This document shows positions 51,181 to 60,832 of a DNA stretch of 64,000 bases, in pieces. This DNA is from an uncultured Draconibacterium sp. (GTDB lineage: Bacteria > Bacteroidota > Bacteroidia > Bacteroidales > Prolixibacteraceae): NCBI RefSeq assembly GCF_963677565.1, contig NZ_OY781981.1:2720001-2784000 (forward strand), in the 5' to 3' direction. The notes under the pieces were generated by a model. It worked only from the letters and a program-made list of their open reading frames with translations, ran no database searches and was not told where the DNA came from. The translations under genes and the position numbers were made by a program. Within the stretch, counting starts at the first letter, position 1; the number at the start of each line of letters is the position of its first letter.

Positions 51181-51393
51181 TGTTTAAAAAATTAAAAAGT
51201 GCAAATTAACCCATTTTTTTTGAATCTACAGTTTTATTCGGAGCTAAGGTTTGTTCTCTGTCAGATTGTATCAAATTTTGGTGTGTTTCGTTTAATTCTC
51301 CAGAAAAGTTTTCACATTTATTACAAAAAATGAATCCATTAATTTCATTCCGCAATAATAGTTCCCGTTTCATAAGGCCATTTTTCGAAAATC

Positions 51394-51412
51394 GTTAAAT
51401 TTGGTATTTAAC
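51394..51412 (+). promoter_or_regulatory. Palindromic operator overlapping the porter promoter
   Basis: GTTAAATTTGGTATTTAAC: 7-base arms GTTAAAT and ATTTAAC around TTGGT. A TAnnTTTG -7 box (TAAATTTG, 51396-51403) is inside it. It lies 24 bases before the porter start, in the gap shared with the divergent NUDIX regulator, so it is a good candidate for its site. Confidence 0.6.
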
Positions 51413-51435
51413 TAAACTAATTAAACGAAAGCTCT

Positions 51436-52779
51436 ATGAAACAACAAAATGTGGTCGTCGTTGCAATAATCATCGCTCTTGGTGGATTTTTATTTGGCTA
51501 CGACATTGCCATGATGTCTGGCACAACGAAACAGCTTGAATCACTTTATAATCTGAATAGCTTTTGGCTTGGATTTACGGTTGCCATTGCCATAATGGGA
51601 ACAATAACTGGTACAATTATCATTGGTGGTCCCGCCGAAAAATACGGACGTAAAAATTCCTTGCTCTTGTTGTCCGGTCTTTTTGCCTTGTCGACATTGG
51701 GTAGTGCTTTGGCGCTGAATTGGTATATGTTGCTGGTTTTCCGTTTAATAACAGGTGTTCTGTTGGGATGCATATCGGTTGTAACACCAATGTTTATTGC
51801 CGAATTTTCGCCTGCCAAAAAACGTGGCCGTCTGGTATTATTAAACCAGTTTTTTATAGTAACAGCATTGTTTTTGGCATTTGCCGTTAATTACTTTCTT
51901 GCACGTTTAATGGAAAGCGATTCCTGGCGCTGGATGATTGGTGTTGAGTTTATTCCGGCCATCAGTTTCTTTTTACTGTTAAACCTTGTTCCTGAAAGCC
52001 CCAGATGGTTGGTGAATAAGGACAGAAATGATGAGGCATTGGCTGTATTTAAGCGAATAAAAGCCGCTAATCCGGCAGCAGAAGTGCAAATGGTAAAAGA
52101 ATTGGTAGAACAAGAGGAAGCTGTGGCACATGGGAAACTGTTTGTAAAAGAAAATCGTTTTCCCATTATGATCGCCATTTTAATAGCGGCCTTTAATCAG
52201 TTGGCAGGAATTAATGCGCTGATGATTTATGCACCTCGAGTATTTGAAATGGCAGGCTTTGGCGTTGATGCCTCACTTCTACAGTCAATATCGGTTGGGG
52301 CAACCAACCTGCTTTTTACTTTTGTAGCCTTATTCCTTATCGACCGGTATGGCCGACGAACACTTTTAATGGTTGGTTCCATCGGAATGGTATTCTTCCT
52401 GGGTATGTTGTCGAAGTCATTTTTTACCGGGAATTTCTCCGATTTTGGAGGTTACGGTGTAATGATTTACTTAATGGGATTTATCGCCTTTTTTGCTTTT
52501 TCGCAGGGGGCTGTTTTGTGGGTTGTAATTTCCGAAATTTTTCCGAACAAGGTACGATCGCAGGGACAGGCGCTGGGTAGTTTTACACATTGGATTTTTG
52601 CGGCAGCCCTTATCTGGGGATTTCCTGTATTAAGCGAATATGTAGGCGGAGGAATTGCTTTTGGATTTTTTGCCGTTATGATGGTATTACATTTCTTTTT
52701 TGCCTGGAAGGTGCTGCCGGAAACAAAAGGAAAATCGTTGGAAGAAATTCAGCTGGAAATGAAGAAGAAGGTTAGATAG
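51436..52779 (+). CDS. Sugar porter family MFS transporter
   Basis: This 447-residue protein has twelve hydrophobic segments and the sugar porter signatures GFLFGYDIAMMSG in helix 1, PAEKYGRKNSLLL, RLITGVLLGC, VPESPRWLVNK at the end of the first half, NQLAGINALMIYAPRVFE in helix 7 and DRYGRRTLLM, PETKGKSLEEI at the end. These match XylE/GLUT-type sugar:H+ symporters. The sugar is probably a hexose or fructose given the PfkB kinase that follows after 23 bases; not proven. Confidence 0.94.
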   Translation: MKQQNVVVVAIIIALGGFLFGYDIAMMSGTTKQLESLYNLNSFWLGFTVAIAIMGTITGTIIIGGPAEKYGRKNSLLLLSGLFALSTLGSALALNWYMLLVFRLITGVLLGCISVVTPMFIAEFSPAKKRGRLVLLNQFFIVTALFLAFAVNYFLARLMESDSWRWMIGVEFIPAISFFLLLNLVPESPRWLVNKDRNDEALAVFKRIKAANPAAEVQMVKELVEQEEAVAHGKLFVKENRFPIMIAILIAAFNQLAGINALMIYAPRVFEMAGFGVDASLLQSISVGATNLLFTFVALFLIDRYGRRTLLMVGSIGMVFFLGMLSKSFFTGNFSDFGGYGVMIYLMGFIAFFAFSQGAVLWVVISEIFPNKVRSQGQALGSFTHWIFAAALIWGFPVLSEYVGGGIAFGFFAVMMVLHFFFAWKVLPETKGKSLEEIQLEMKKKVR

Positions 52780-52802
52780 GGAAACAGAATAAGAACAATA
52801 TT

Positions 52803-53696
52803 ATGAATATAAAAAGTAACGAGATATTATGTATTGGTGAAGTGCTTTGGGATCGTTTACCAACCGGTGCCAAACCGGGGGGAGCACCAATGAACGTAGC
52901 ATTACATTTAAGTGCAATTGGACTGAACGTAACTGTTGCAAGTAGTATTGGAAATGATAATGCAGGAGCAGAATTAAAACATTTTCTCGAGAATTCGGGG
53001 GTTGCAACAAACTATATACAAACTGATGAAAAACTACAGACCAGCGAAGTTTTGGTGCATTTGGATGAAAATAACAATGCCAGTTACGAAATTTGCGAAC
53101 CTGTGGCATGGGATAATATTCGTTTAACCAATACTTTGGAAGAAAAAGCGAAACGAGCAGGTTTGATGATTTACGGATCATTAGCTTCGCGAAATCAGGA
53201 GACCAGAAATACATTATTGACTCTGTTGGAAAACGATGCTGTTAAATTGATCGATGTTAATTTCAGAAAACCATACGATAAGCAGGACGTAGTTGAACTG
53301 CTTCTCGAAAAAACCGATATAGTAAAATTAAACGACGATGAATTGCTGGTATTTGCCCGCTGGCACAACAAAATAACAGACAATGAAAAGGAACTTGTAA
53401 AATGGTTTGCATCAAAATATAACGTACAAATGGTTTGTGTAACAAAAGGAGAGAAAGGAGCACTGCTATACAACGAAGGTGAATTTTATGAGCATCCGGG
53501 ATTTAAAGTGAATGCTGTTGATACAGTTGGTGCAGGCGATGCATTCTTGGCAGGAATTGTGGCAGCCCTACTGCAGAAGAAACAACCTGAGGATGCGCTG
53601 GCTTTTGCGTGTGCAACTGGTGCATTTGTGGCATCGAAAGCCGGAGCAACACCTAAATACGATATGAACGAGATAAAACGGATAATGGAGCAATAG
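52803..53696 (+). CDS. PfkB-family sugar kinase (fructokinase-like)
   Basis: This 297-residue kinase has the N-terminal PGGAPMNVALHLSAIG (PfkB motif 1), VDTVGAGDAFLAGIV (PfkB motif 2 with the catalytic Asp) and VTKGEKGALLY. The length and GGAPxNVA form are those of fructokinases. It would phosphorylate fructose or a related sugar brought in by the porter 23 bases upstream. It is convergent with the AraC gene, 20 bases apart. Confidence 0.9.
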   Translation: MNIKSNEILCIGEVLWDRLPTGAKPGGAPMNVALHLSAIGLNVTVASSIGNDNAGAELKHFLENSGVATNYIQTDEKLQTSEVLVHLDENNNASYEICEPVAWDNIRLTNTLEEKAKRAGLMIYGSLASRNQETRNTLLTLLENDAVKLIDVNFRKPYDKQDVVELLLEKTDIVKLNDDELLVFARWHNKITDNEKELVKWFASKYNVQMVCVTKGEKGALLYNEGEFYEHPGFKVNAVDTVGAGDAFLAGIVAALLQKKQPEDALAFACATGAFVASKAGATPKYDMNEIKRIMEQ

Positions 53697-53716
53697 AATG
53701 TTGCTTTTGCGGAATT

Positions 53717-54589
53717 TTATAGTGTACGCTTGCGAAATTCGGAAGGTGTCAATCCAACTTTTTTCTTAAAAATCAAACTGAAATAGTGAATGGTTTGAAA
53801 GCCAAGCTCAATACTGATTTCTTTAATACTTTTATCAGTGGAGATCAGTAATTCTTTAGCTCTGATTATACGGAGTTGCAAATGATACTGGCCGGGCGAA
53901 ACACCGGTATATTTTTTAAACATTTTACGGAAATACGAATAACCAACATTGTGCTGATGCGCCAGTTCTTCTAGATTAAATTCCTGGTCGGCATTTTGAC
54001 GCATCAAAAAACGTACTTCTTCAATTACTTTCGAAATTTGCTTTCCTGAAAATCCTTTTCGTTTTTCAACTGAAATAATATAACCCAGCAGTTTTACTAC
54101 CATGCCCGATGCGATTTGCTGGTAACCCGGCCGTTCTTTTTCAACCAGGTCGCTTATCTTTAAATAGGTATCGATTATTTCTTCGCGAATACCACATTGA
54201 ATAACAGGTTGCTGCGACGAAAAAGTCGGGTGTATTAAAAGTTGGTTGGCAATATGCCCGTTAAAACCAACATAGTTTTCTACCCAACCGGTTTTTTTCA
54301 TTGGTCGATAACGATGCCATTCGTTCGGAAAAATTAGTATTAAACTTCCCGGCTTTACCTGGAATTTCCCGTTGGCATTTTCAAAAACACCATTACCTTC
54401 TGTAATGTAGTTCAACTGAAACTCATGAAGGGTCCGTCCGTTTTTCCATTCAAAATAATATTCAGATGGATGCTCTCTGGGAGGATACAATGTGTCTGGT
54501 TTTATACGTGCATACCCGGCCACCTTTAAATATAAACCCCAGTTTATATCTTCTTCACTTGTTGTTAGATATTTAAAATACTCGTTCAT
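53717..54589 (-). CDS. AraC family regulator of the rhamnose genes
   Basis: This 290-residue protein has a cupin-like sensor (about 20-140; YPPREHPSEYYFEWKNGRTLHEFQLNYI, PGSLILIFPNEWHRYRP) and a C-terminal AraC double HTH (FNLEELAHQHNVGYSYFRKMFKKYTGVSPGQY, IKEISIELGFQTIHYFSLIFKKKVG). It is divergent from rhaT, separated by 127 bases, so it probably senses L-rhamnose and activates the rhamnose operon. RhaR/RhaS belong to the same family. Confidence 0.9.
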   Translation of the reverse strand: MNEYFKYLTTSEEDINWGLYLKVAGYARIKPDTLYPPREHPSEYYFEWKNGRTLHEFQLNYITEGNGVFENANGKFQVKPGSLILIFPNEWHRYRPMKKTGWVENYVGFNGHIANQLLIHPTFSSQQPVIQCGIREEIIDTYLKISDLVEKERPGYQQIASGMVVKLLGYIISVEKRKGFSGKQISKVIEEVRFLMRQNADQEFNLEELAHQHNVGYSYFRKMFKKYTGVSPGQYHLQLRIIRAKELLISTDKSIKEISIELGFQTIHYFSLIFKKKVGLTPSEFRKRTL

Positions 54590-54632
54590 TGAATTTGTGC
54601 CAAAAAATATAAATTTTTTGCCAATTTATGTA

Positions 54633-54663
54633 TTGATATCCTAAAAAAACGCCTCTACTTTTG
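54633..54663 (+). promoter_or_regulatory. rhaT operon promoter
   Basis: TTG at 54633-54635, a 20-base spacer and TACTTTTG at 54656-54663. This matches Bacteroidota -33 and -7 elements. The start would be near 54670, with a leader of about 47 bases to the rhaT ATG. AraC sites would be expected just upstream (54605-54635). Confidence 0.6.
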
Positions 54664-54716
54664 ACCTTGACTTATAGACTTAGATTTAATTTAATAAAAC
54701 AATCAAACTTGAGATT

Positions 54717-55745
54717 ATGGATTTTATAATTGGATTGGCGATTATCGCCGTCGGAAGTTTTGGGCAATCTAGCTCATACGTTCCAATTAACAAGGTAAAA
54801 AATTGGTCGTGGGAAAGCTTCTGGTTAACACAAGGTGTTTTTGCCTGGTTAGTATTTCCTTTATTAGGCGCATTACTTGCCGTACCTGCAGGACATTCAT
54901 TAGGCGAAATTCTTACAAGTGGCGGTGATGCCATGTGGAAAACAATAGGTTATGGCGTGCTTTGGGGAGTTGGTGGTTTGACTTTCGGATTGAGTATGCG
55001 TTACCTCGGAATCGCTCTTGGCCAGTCAATTGCATTGGGTACTTGTTCGGCATTCGGTACAATTATTCCGGCGCTTATGGAAGGAACCGATCTTTTTCAC
55101 GGAAAAGGGTTGGTACTTTTAATAGCTGTAAGTATTGCCCTCGCAGGTATTGCAATTATCGGTTATGCCGGTAGTTTGCGTGCAAAAAACATGTCGGAAG
55201 AAGAGCGAAAAGCAGCCATTAAGGATTTTGCCTTAGGTAAAGGATTGTTGGTTGCATTGCTTGCCGGTGTAATGAGTGCATGCTTTAGCCTTGGTCTTGC
55301 GGCCGGTCAGCCAATTGCTGATGCTGCTGCCGGAATGGGAGCGAAAGCGCTTTTTGTTACCTTGCCTGCAACACTTTTGGTAACTATCGGTGGATTTGTT
55401 ACCAATGCTGTTTACTGCCTGTATCAGAATGTTAAAAACAAAACCATCAAAGATTATATATCAGTTCCGGGAAATGTATTGATTAACAACTTGCTGTTTT
55501 GTGCGCTTGCAGGTGGTTTATGGTACTCGCAATTCTTTGGACTTGGAGTTGGTAAAAGCTTCTTTCAGGAGGGTAGTGTGATCATGGTGTTCTCATGGAG
55601 TATATTAATGTCGTTGAACGTAACATTCAGCAACGTTTGGGGTATTATTCTGAAGGAATGGAAAGGTGTTGGTTCGAAAACATGGACTGTTTTGATCGTT
55701 GGATTGATCATACTCATCTTCTCAACTTTCGTAATCAACTTCTAA
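54717..55745 (+). CDS. rhaT: L-rhamnose/proton symporter
   Basis: This 342-residue protein has ten hydrophobic segments in the pattern of the RhaT family (AIIAVGSFGQSSSYVPINKVKNWSWESFW at the start, WGVGGLTFGLSMRYLGIALGQSIALG in the middle, FSNVWGIILKEWKGVG near the end). It carries L-rhamnose with a proton into the cytoplasm. The first gene of the rhamnose operon, 53 bases before rhaA and under its own promoter. Confidence 0.95.
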   Translation: MDFIIGLAIIAVGSFGQSSSYVPINKVKNWSWESFWLTQGVFAWLVFPLLGALLAVPAGHSLGEILTSGGDAMWKTIGYGVLWGVGGLTFGLSMRYLGIALGQSIALGTCSAFGTIIPALMEGTDLFHGKGLVLLIAVSIALAGIAIIGYAGSLRAKNMSEEERKAAIKDFALGKGLLVALLAGVMSACFSLGLAAGQPIADAAAGMGAKALFVTLPATLLVTIGGFVTNAVYCLYQNVKNKTIKDYISVPGNVLINNLLFCALAGGLWYSQFFGLGVGKSFFQEGSVIMVFSWSILMSLNVTFSNVWGIILKEWKGVGSKTWTVLIVGLIILIFSTFVINF

Positions 55746-55798
55746 AATATTTAGACACAATTTTTTTGAAATAATTATAAATCAATAAAACAAAAATT

Positions 55799-57058
55799 AT
55801 GAGTGAATTAATTAAAAAGGCTTATGAAATAGCCAAAGAGCAATATGCTGCCATTGGCGTTGATACCGATGCTGCCATTGCAAAAATGAAAGACGTAAAT
55901 ATCTCGTTACACTGCTGGCAAACCGATGATGTTGGTGGTTTTGAAACTGCCGATGGTGAGCTTTCCGGAGGTATTCAAACAACCGGTAACTATCCGGGTA
56001 AGGCAACAACCATTGAACAAATGCGTGGCGACCTTGAAAAAGTACTTTCACTTCTTCCTGGAAAACAACGTTTGAATTTGCATGCTATTTATGGCGATTT
56101 TCAGGGTGAAAAAGTTGATCGCGATGAGATTGAAGTGAAGCATTTCCAAAGCTGGATTGACTGGTGTAAAGCACAGGGAATTGGTATGGATTTTAATGCC
56201 ACTTGTTTCTCTCACGACCGTGCTGCCGATGGATTTACTTTATCGAGCAAAAACGAGGAAAACCGTAAGTTTTGGGTTGAGCACGTAAAACGTTGTCGTG
56301 CTATTTCTGCCGAGGCCGGTAAACAATTGGGTACACCATGTGTACACAATACCTGGATTCCTGACGGAACAAAAGATATTCCGGTTGACAGAAACGGATA
56401 CCGTGCATTGCTGAAAAAATCACTTGACGAAGCATTGGAAACTGAGTATCCAACAGAGCATATGAAAGATGCTGTTGAAAGTAAATTGTTTGGTATTGGA
56501 GTTGAGTCGATGACTGTTGGTTCGCACGATTTCTACCTGGGTTATGCCATTAAAAACAATAAATTAATTTGTTTGGACAACGGTCACTTCCACCCAACAG
56601 AACAAGTTGGAGATAAAATATCATCAGTACTTCAGTTTGTTGATGAGGTGTTGTTGCACGTTACTCGTCCGGTACGTTGGGACTCTGACCACGTTGTAAC
56701 TTTAAACGAAGATGTTCAGTTGATCGCTTCAGAAATCATGCGTAACGATTTCCTTGATCGCGTAAATATTGGTCTCGATTTCTTCGATGCTTCTATTAAC
56801 CGTATTGGTGCTTATGTAACAGGTACTCGTGCCGCTATGAAAGCTTTCCTTATTGCCGCTCTTGAGCCAACAAAAGATATGATTGCCATTGAGGAAGCCG
56901 GTCAGAATTTCGAGCGTTTGGCAATGTTGGAAGAGCTGAAAACAATGCCATTCAGCGCAGTTTGGGATTACTACTGCTTGCAGGAAGGTGTTCCAACCGG
57001 TATGGGTTATATTTCTGAGATTCAGGAATACGAAAAGGATGTTTTATTAAAAAGATAA
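55799..57058 (+). CDS. rhaA: L-rhamnose isomerase
   Basis: This 419-residue enzyme has NISLHCWQTDDVGGFE, LHAIYGDF, DFNATCFSHDRAADGFTL, HNTWIPDGTKDIPVDR, ESMTVGSHDFYLGYAIK, CLDNGHFHPTEQVGDKIS and VRWDSDHVV, all diagnostic of RhaA with its metal-binding His and Asp residues. It turns L-rhamnose into L-rhamnulose. Normal length, second gene of the operon, and followed by an intercistronic hairpin. Confidence 0.97.
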   Translation: MSELIKKAYEIAKEQYAAIGVDTDAAIAKMKDVNISLHCWQTDDVGGFETADGELSGGIQTTGNYPGKATTIEQMRGDLEKVLSLLPGKQRLNLHAIYGDFQGEKVDRDEIEVKHFQSWIDWCKAQGIGMDFNATCFSHDRAADGFTLSSKNEENRKFWVEHVKRCRAISAEAGKQLGTPCVHNTWIPDGTKDIPVDRNGYRALLKKSLDEALETEYPTEHMKDAVESKLFGIGVESMTVGSHDFYLGYAIKNNKLICLDNGHFHPTEQVGDKISSVLQFVDEVLLHVTRPVRWDSDHVVTLNEDVQLIASEIMRNDFLDRVNIGLDFFDASINRIGAYVTGTRAAMKAFLIAALEPTKDMIAIEEAGQNFERLAMLEELKTMPFSAVWDYYCLQEGVPTGMGYISEIQEYEKDVLLKR

Positions 57059-57082
57059 GTTTAGTCTCAATTTCATTTCCTT

Positions 57083-57120
57083 CTCCTGCCTTGCCGTTTT
57101 GACGGATTTAGGCAGGAGAG
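57083..57120. repeat. Intercistronic hairpin between rhaA and the kinase
   Basis: TCTCCTGCCT (57083-57092) pairs perfectly with AGGCAGGAGA (57111-57120); inside is a smaller CCGT/ACGG stem. It lacks a T run, so it is more likely a repeat or an mRNA-stability element than a terminator. Confidence 0.7.
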
Positions 57121-57143
57121 GATTGTTTTTAAAAACCTGCAAA

Positions 57144-58505
57144 ATGACCGAAGTAATAGCTGTTTTCGATATAGGAAAAACCAACAAAAAAATATTGTTA
57201 TTCGATAGTAACTTCAAAGTTGTGAAACAACACGAAGAGAAGTTTCCGGTAATTACCGACGATGACGGATTTGAGTGCGACGACATTGATCTGATAACGT
57301 CATGGATCAGTAAAAGCCTTGAAGAAATTGTTGCCGGCGACGAGTTTGATTTGAAAGGTGTGAATTTCTCAACTTACGGTGCATCGCTGATGTTTTTGGA
57401 TGAAAACGGGCAACGTCTGACTCCGGTTTATAATTATTTAAAGGAAATTCCTGAAACGATTGCAGCGGGTCTTTTTGAGCAGTATGGTGGAAAAAACGAA
57501 TTTTGCCGAAAAACTGCCAGCCCGGCTTTAGGCTTGTTGCTAAACTCGGGAATTCAAACATTGTGGTTAAAACAAGAAAAACCGGAAGTGTACAATAAGG
57601 CAAAATCAGTATTGCATTTCCCGCAATATTTGTCGTACACTTTATCAAACGAAATTGTATCGGAACCTACGTCAATTGGTTGTCATACCTTTATGTGGGA
57701 TTTCGATCAAATGAAATATCATCAGTGGATTTCGGATAACGAAATTGCTTTGCCGGAGCCAATTAACAACGATGTTGTTTTTCCAGCTGATGTGGCAGGA
57801 AAAGAAGTAAAAGTGGGTATCGGAATCCACGATAGTTCGGCTTCCTTGGTGCCTTATTTAAAAGCCAGTCCGGCAAAATTTATTTTGGTTTCTACCGGAA
57901 CATGGTGTATAAATATGAATCCATACAACGAAGAGCCGTTAACTGCCAGTGAGCTGGAACAGGACTGTTTGTGTTTCCTCACGCCAAATAAAGAGCAGGT
58001 AAAATCTTCGCGTTTGTTCATGGGACATTTCCACGAAGTTTGGGCTGAAAAGCTGGCTAAACATTTTGATGTTCCCGGCGATGCATTTAAGACCGTAAAG
58101 AATGATGAAAAACTGGTGGCCGATCTTTCGAACAAATACAGCGATACTTCCGTATATTTTCCCAATGGCAAGGAAAGTTTTGATGAAGGTCTGAAGGTCG
58201 TTGATTTGAGTGTTTTTGCAAATTACAAGGAAGCATACACCAAGTTGATGATCGACCTGACAGCACTTTGTATAACAAGTATTAATCTTGCTGTCCCGGA
58301 AAATGATGAAACAGAGATTCTTTATGTTTCAGGTGGTTTTGCACGTAATCCGATTTTTATAGAGTTGCTGAAAAAAAGTTTTCCTGCTAAAAAAGTGCTG
58401 ATATCAGAAATTGACAATTCGAGCGCACTTGGAGCTGCAATGGTAATTGCAGATACTTTGTCGGAGGCCGATGTTGCAAACCTTGATCTGGGAATTCAGG
58501 AGTAA
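57144..58505 (+). CDS. FGGY-family carbohydrate kinase (rhamnulokinase)
   Basis: This 453-residue protein is a FGGY kinase: FDIGKTNKKILLFD at the ATP-binding start, LVSTGTWCINM, YVSGGFARNPIFIELL, and a late ALGAAMV. Context makes it a rhamnulokinase, making L-rhamnulose 1-phosphate, but the sequence is not like RhaB of E. coli. The ATG at 57144 is used because the longer reading covers the hairpin. The aldolase gene follows after 48 bases. Confidence 0.88.
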   Translation: MTEVIAVFDIGKTNKKILLFDSNFKVVKQHEEKFPVITDDDGFECDDIDLITSWISKSLEEIVAGDEFDLKGVNFSTYGASLMFLDENGQRLTPVYNYLKEIPETIAAGLFEQYGGKNEFCRKTASPALGLLLNSGIQTLWLKQEKPEVYNKAKSVLHFPQYLSYTLSNEIVSEPTSIGCHTFMWDFDQMKYHQWISDNEIALPEPINNDVVFPADVAGKEVKVGIGIHDSSASLVPYLKASPAKFILVSTGTWCINMNPYNEEPLTASELEQDCLCFLTPNKEQVKSSRLFMGHFHEVWAEKLAKHFDVPGDAFKTVKNDEKLVADLSNKYSDTSVYFPNGKESFDEGLKVVDLSVFANYKEAYTKLMIDLTALCITSINLAVPENDETEILYVSGGFARNPIFIELLKKSFPAKKVLISEIDNSSALGAAMVIADTLSEADVANLDLGIQE

Positions 58506-58553
58506 GAACAGCGTATTTTACAAACAGACAGCTAATAGTTTAAAATATACGAA

Positions 58554-59849
58554 ATGAGAAAGTTGAATACGAAATGGATGCATCCGCGCGACCAGATTAT
58601 CATGATTATTGATAAGATTTACAAGGGTGGATTGACAACAACTTCCGGAGGTAATATTTCAATTATCGATGAAAATGGTGATGTTTGGGTAACGCCTTCG
58701 GCCATTGATAAAGGTACGTTGCGCGCTACAGATATTGTTTGCGTGAAAAAGGACGGAACCATTGAGGGGCGTCATAAACCGTCGTCGGAATACCCGTTTC
58801 ACATTGCCATTTATAAATGCCGTCCGGAGATTACAGCTGTAATTCACGCGCACCCGCCGGCATTGGTTTCGTTTAGTATCGTTCGTCAAATTCCTGATAC
58901 CAATGTAATTCCGCAGGCAAAACATGTTTGCGGGCCAATAGGCTATGCGCCTTACGCCTTGCCCGGAAGTAATGAGTTAGGCGATGTAATTGCCGATGAG
59001 TTTGCCAAAGGGGTGAATGCCGTTATTATGGAAAATCATGGAACAGTGGTTGGCGGTGCCGATTTAAGTGATGCTTATCAGCGTTTCGAAACTATGGAAT
59101 TTTGTGCCCGCACTTTAATTAATGGTAGCACAATCGGCAAACCCAATTATTTAACGGATGAGCAGATCGATGCATTTGAAAACCAGATTCCTCGCCTGTT
59201 GCCGGAGATGAAGAAAGTGGAGCATCCATCCGAGGAACGTGCCATACGCGAAATGATACAGCGTATAGTTTTACGCGCCTGCGATCAGGGAATGATGATC
59301 AGTTCGTATGGTACCGTTTCGGTGCGCTGGAAAGGCGATGATTTTCTAATTACGCCAACCAATGTAGCACGCTGGGATATTCAGTTAAAAGACATTGTGC
59401 AGATTAAAGATGGTAAACGCGAGCCCGGGAAAATTCCAAGTCGATCTACCTGGTTGCACCAGGAAATTTACAAGCGTTTCCCGCACGTAAATTCCATTAT
59501 TCTTACGCAAACACCTTACCTGATGGCTTATAGTGTAACGGGTGAGAAGATTGATGTTCGAACTATTCCGGAGAGTTGGATCTTTTTGCAGGATATTCCA
59601 AATGTACCATTTGGTTCGCACTTTGCAGGCGAAGAAACCATTTTAAATACCTTGGGAGAAAATACTCCCGCGGTGATTATTAACAACGATTCAGTACTGG
59701 TAACAGGGGGTAAATTGTTGGGAACATTCGATAAACTCGAAGTTGCAGAGTTTAGTGCCAAATCACTTACAATGGGAGCATCGCTTGGGAAACTCGTCCC
59801 GATCAATCAGGAGCAGATTGAAGACTTAAGAAAGAAATTTTTATCGTAA
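58554..59849 (+). CDS. Double-domain class II aldolase (rhamnulose-1-phosphate aldolase role)
   Basis: This 431-residue protein has two class II aldolase/adducin domains. The first (about 8-205) keeps the zinc ligands H98, H100 (IHAHP) and H162 (NHG) and the catalytic E79 (SSEYPFH). The second (about 225-425) has lost them: TQT stands for HAH, NDS for NHG, and S-T-W for SSE. RhaD is normally about 275 residues with one domain, so this is an unusual form. In context it should split L-rhamnulose 1-phosphate into DHAP and L-lactaldehyde. The second domain may be structural or regulatory. Confidence 0.85.
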   Translation: MRKLNTKWMHPRDQIIMIIDKIYKGGLTTTSGGNISIIDENGDVWVTPSAIDKGTLRATDIVCVKKDGTIEGRHKPSSEYPFHIAIYKCRPEITAVIHAHPPALVSFSIVRQIPDTNVIPQAKHVCGPIGYAPYALPGSNELGDVIADEFAKGVNAVIMENHGTVVGGADLSDAYQRFETMEFCARTLINGSTIGKPNYLTDEQIDAFENQIPRLLPEMKKVEHPSEERAIREMIQRIVLRACDQGMMISSYGTVSVRWKGDDFLITPTNVARWDIQLKDIVQIKDGKREPGKIPSRSTWLHQEIYKRFPHVNSIILTQTPYLMAYSVTGEKIDVRTIPESWIFLQDIPNVPFGSHFAGEETILNTLGENTPAVIINNDSVLVTGGKLLGTFDKLEVAEFSAKSLTMGASLGKLVPINQEQIEDLRKKFLS

Positions 59850-60089
59850 CAATATGAAATGAAAAGGGTTGCATTTGTAGCTCTTTTTTATTTCAAAATC
59901 CCTTTGGTAATTAGAAAAAAGTTCACGCAGAGAGCGCTAAGTTTTCTCAAAGTACGCAATGCAAATTCTATTATGGCTTTGGTCTTTGCTCGCTTTGGGC
60001 TTCTTATTTTCTTTGCGTAAAATTATAGGAGTACCATTTTATTGCTGTTGTCGATTTCCAAAAGTTATATATTTATAACTGGCTGATTC

Positions 60090-60809
60090 TTAAAATGTTC
60101 CGAAAATAGCGTACTTCTCGCTATTGCAGTAAACCTGGCTATATATAAAAAATCCCTCTCGACTGGTTTCCAGTTTCCGGTTGAGGTGCAGGATCGGGTG
60201 CCCTTCTTTTACATTCAGGTATTCCTGGATATTTTTATCGGCAAGAATAGCCATCAATCGCTGCTCACCACCGGTAACTTCAATGTCGTACATCGTGCGC
60301 AAAATGTTGAACAAGGATTTGTTTTCGAGGTTGCGGCTGATAAAACGACGTAGGTTGATATTGGGCATCATGGTGATATCATAGAAAACGGGCTGCTTGT
60401 TCATGATTCGCAATCGCTCGAAATAAATACATCCAAATTCTTCCTCATTGTTTAGTAAAGGATATGCAAGGTTTGAAGAGTCCCATTGCCTGATCTCCGG
60501 TTTTACAATAATCTCTGTAATCAGGTTTTCCTGTCCAACAGCACTGGTGGTTCCTGATAAAGATAGAATTCCAACGCCTTGCGGAACGCCCATTACAATG
60601 CTACCTTTTCCTTGTTTCTTCTTAATATAACCTTCGTGAACCAGTCGGTCGAGTGCCTTTCTAATTGTCGGGCGTGTCGTCTGATGCACCGCACAAAGTT
60701 CGTTTTCCGATGGGAGGATGTCTCCTTTTAAGTACACTCCATCTGATATGTGTTTACGAATTATTTCGTAAACAACTTTGTATTGAGGTAAATTTTTGCT
60801 CAGACGCAT
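60090..60809 (-). CDS. GntR family regulator (UTRA domain)
   Basis: This 239-residue protein has an N-terminal GntR wHTH (PQYKVVYEIIRKHISDGVYLKGDILPSENELCAVHQTTRPTIRKALDRLVHEGYIKKKQGKGSIV) and a UTRA ligand domain (about 85-235) of the HutC subfamily. The ATG at 60809 is used, as the longer reading covers the promoter. It is divergent from the E2/E3/E1 operon, and the gap contains four copies of its likely operator. The ligand is unknown. Confidence 0.92.
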   Translation of the reverse strand: MRLSKNLPQYKVVYEIIRKHISDGVYLKGDILPSENELCAVHQTTRPTIRKALDRLVHEGYIKKKQGKGSIVMGVPQGVGILSLSGTTSAVGQENLITEIIVKPEIRQWDSSNLAYPLLNNEEEFGCIYFERLRIMNKQPVFYDITMMPNINLRRFISRNLENKSLFNILRTMYDIEVTGGEQRLMAILADKNIQEYLNVKEGHPILHLNRKLETSREGFFIYSQVYCNSEKYAIFGTF

Positions 60810-60832
60810 AATGATTCTTTTTTCTCGAGTGA

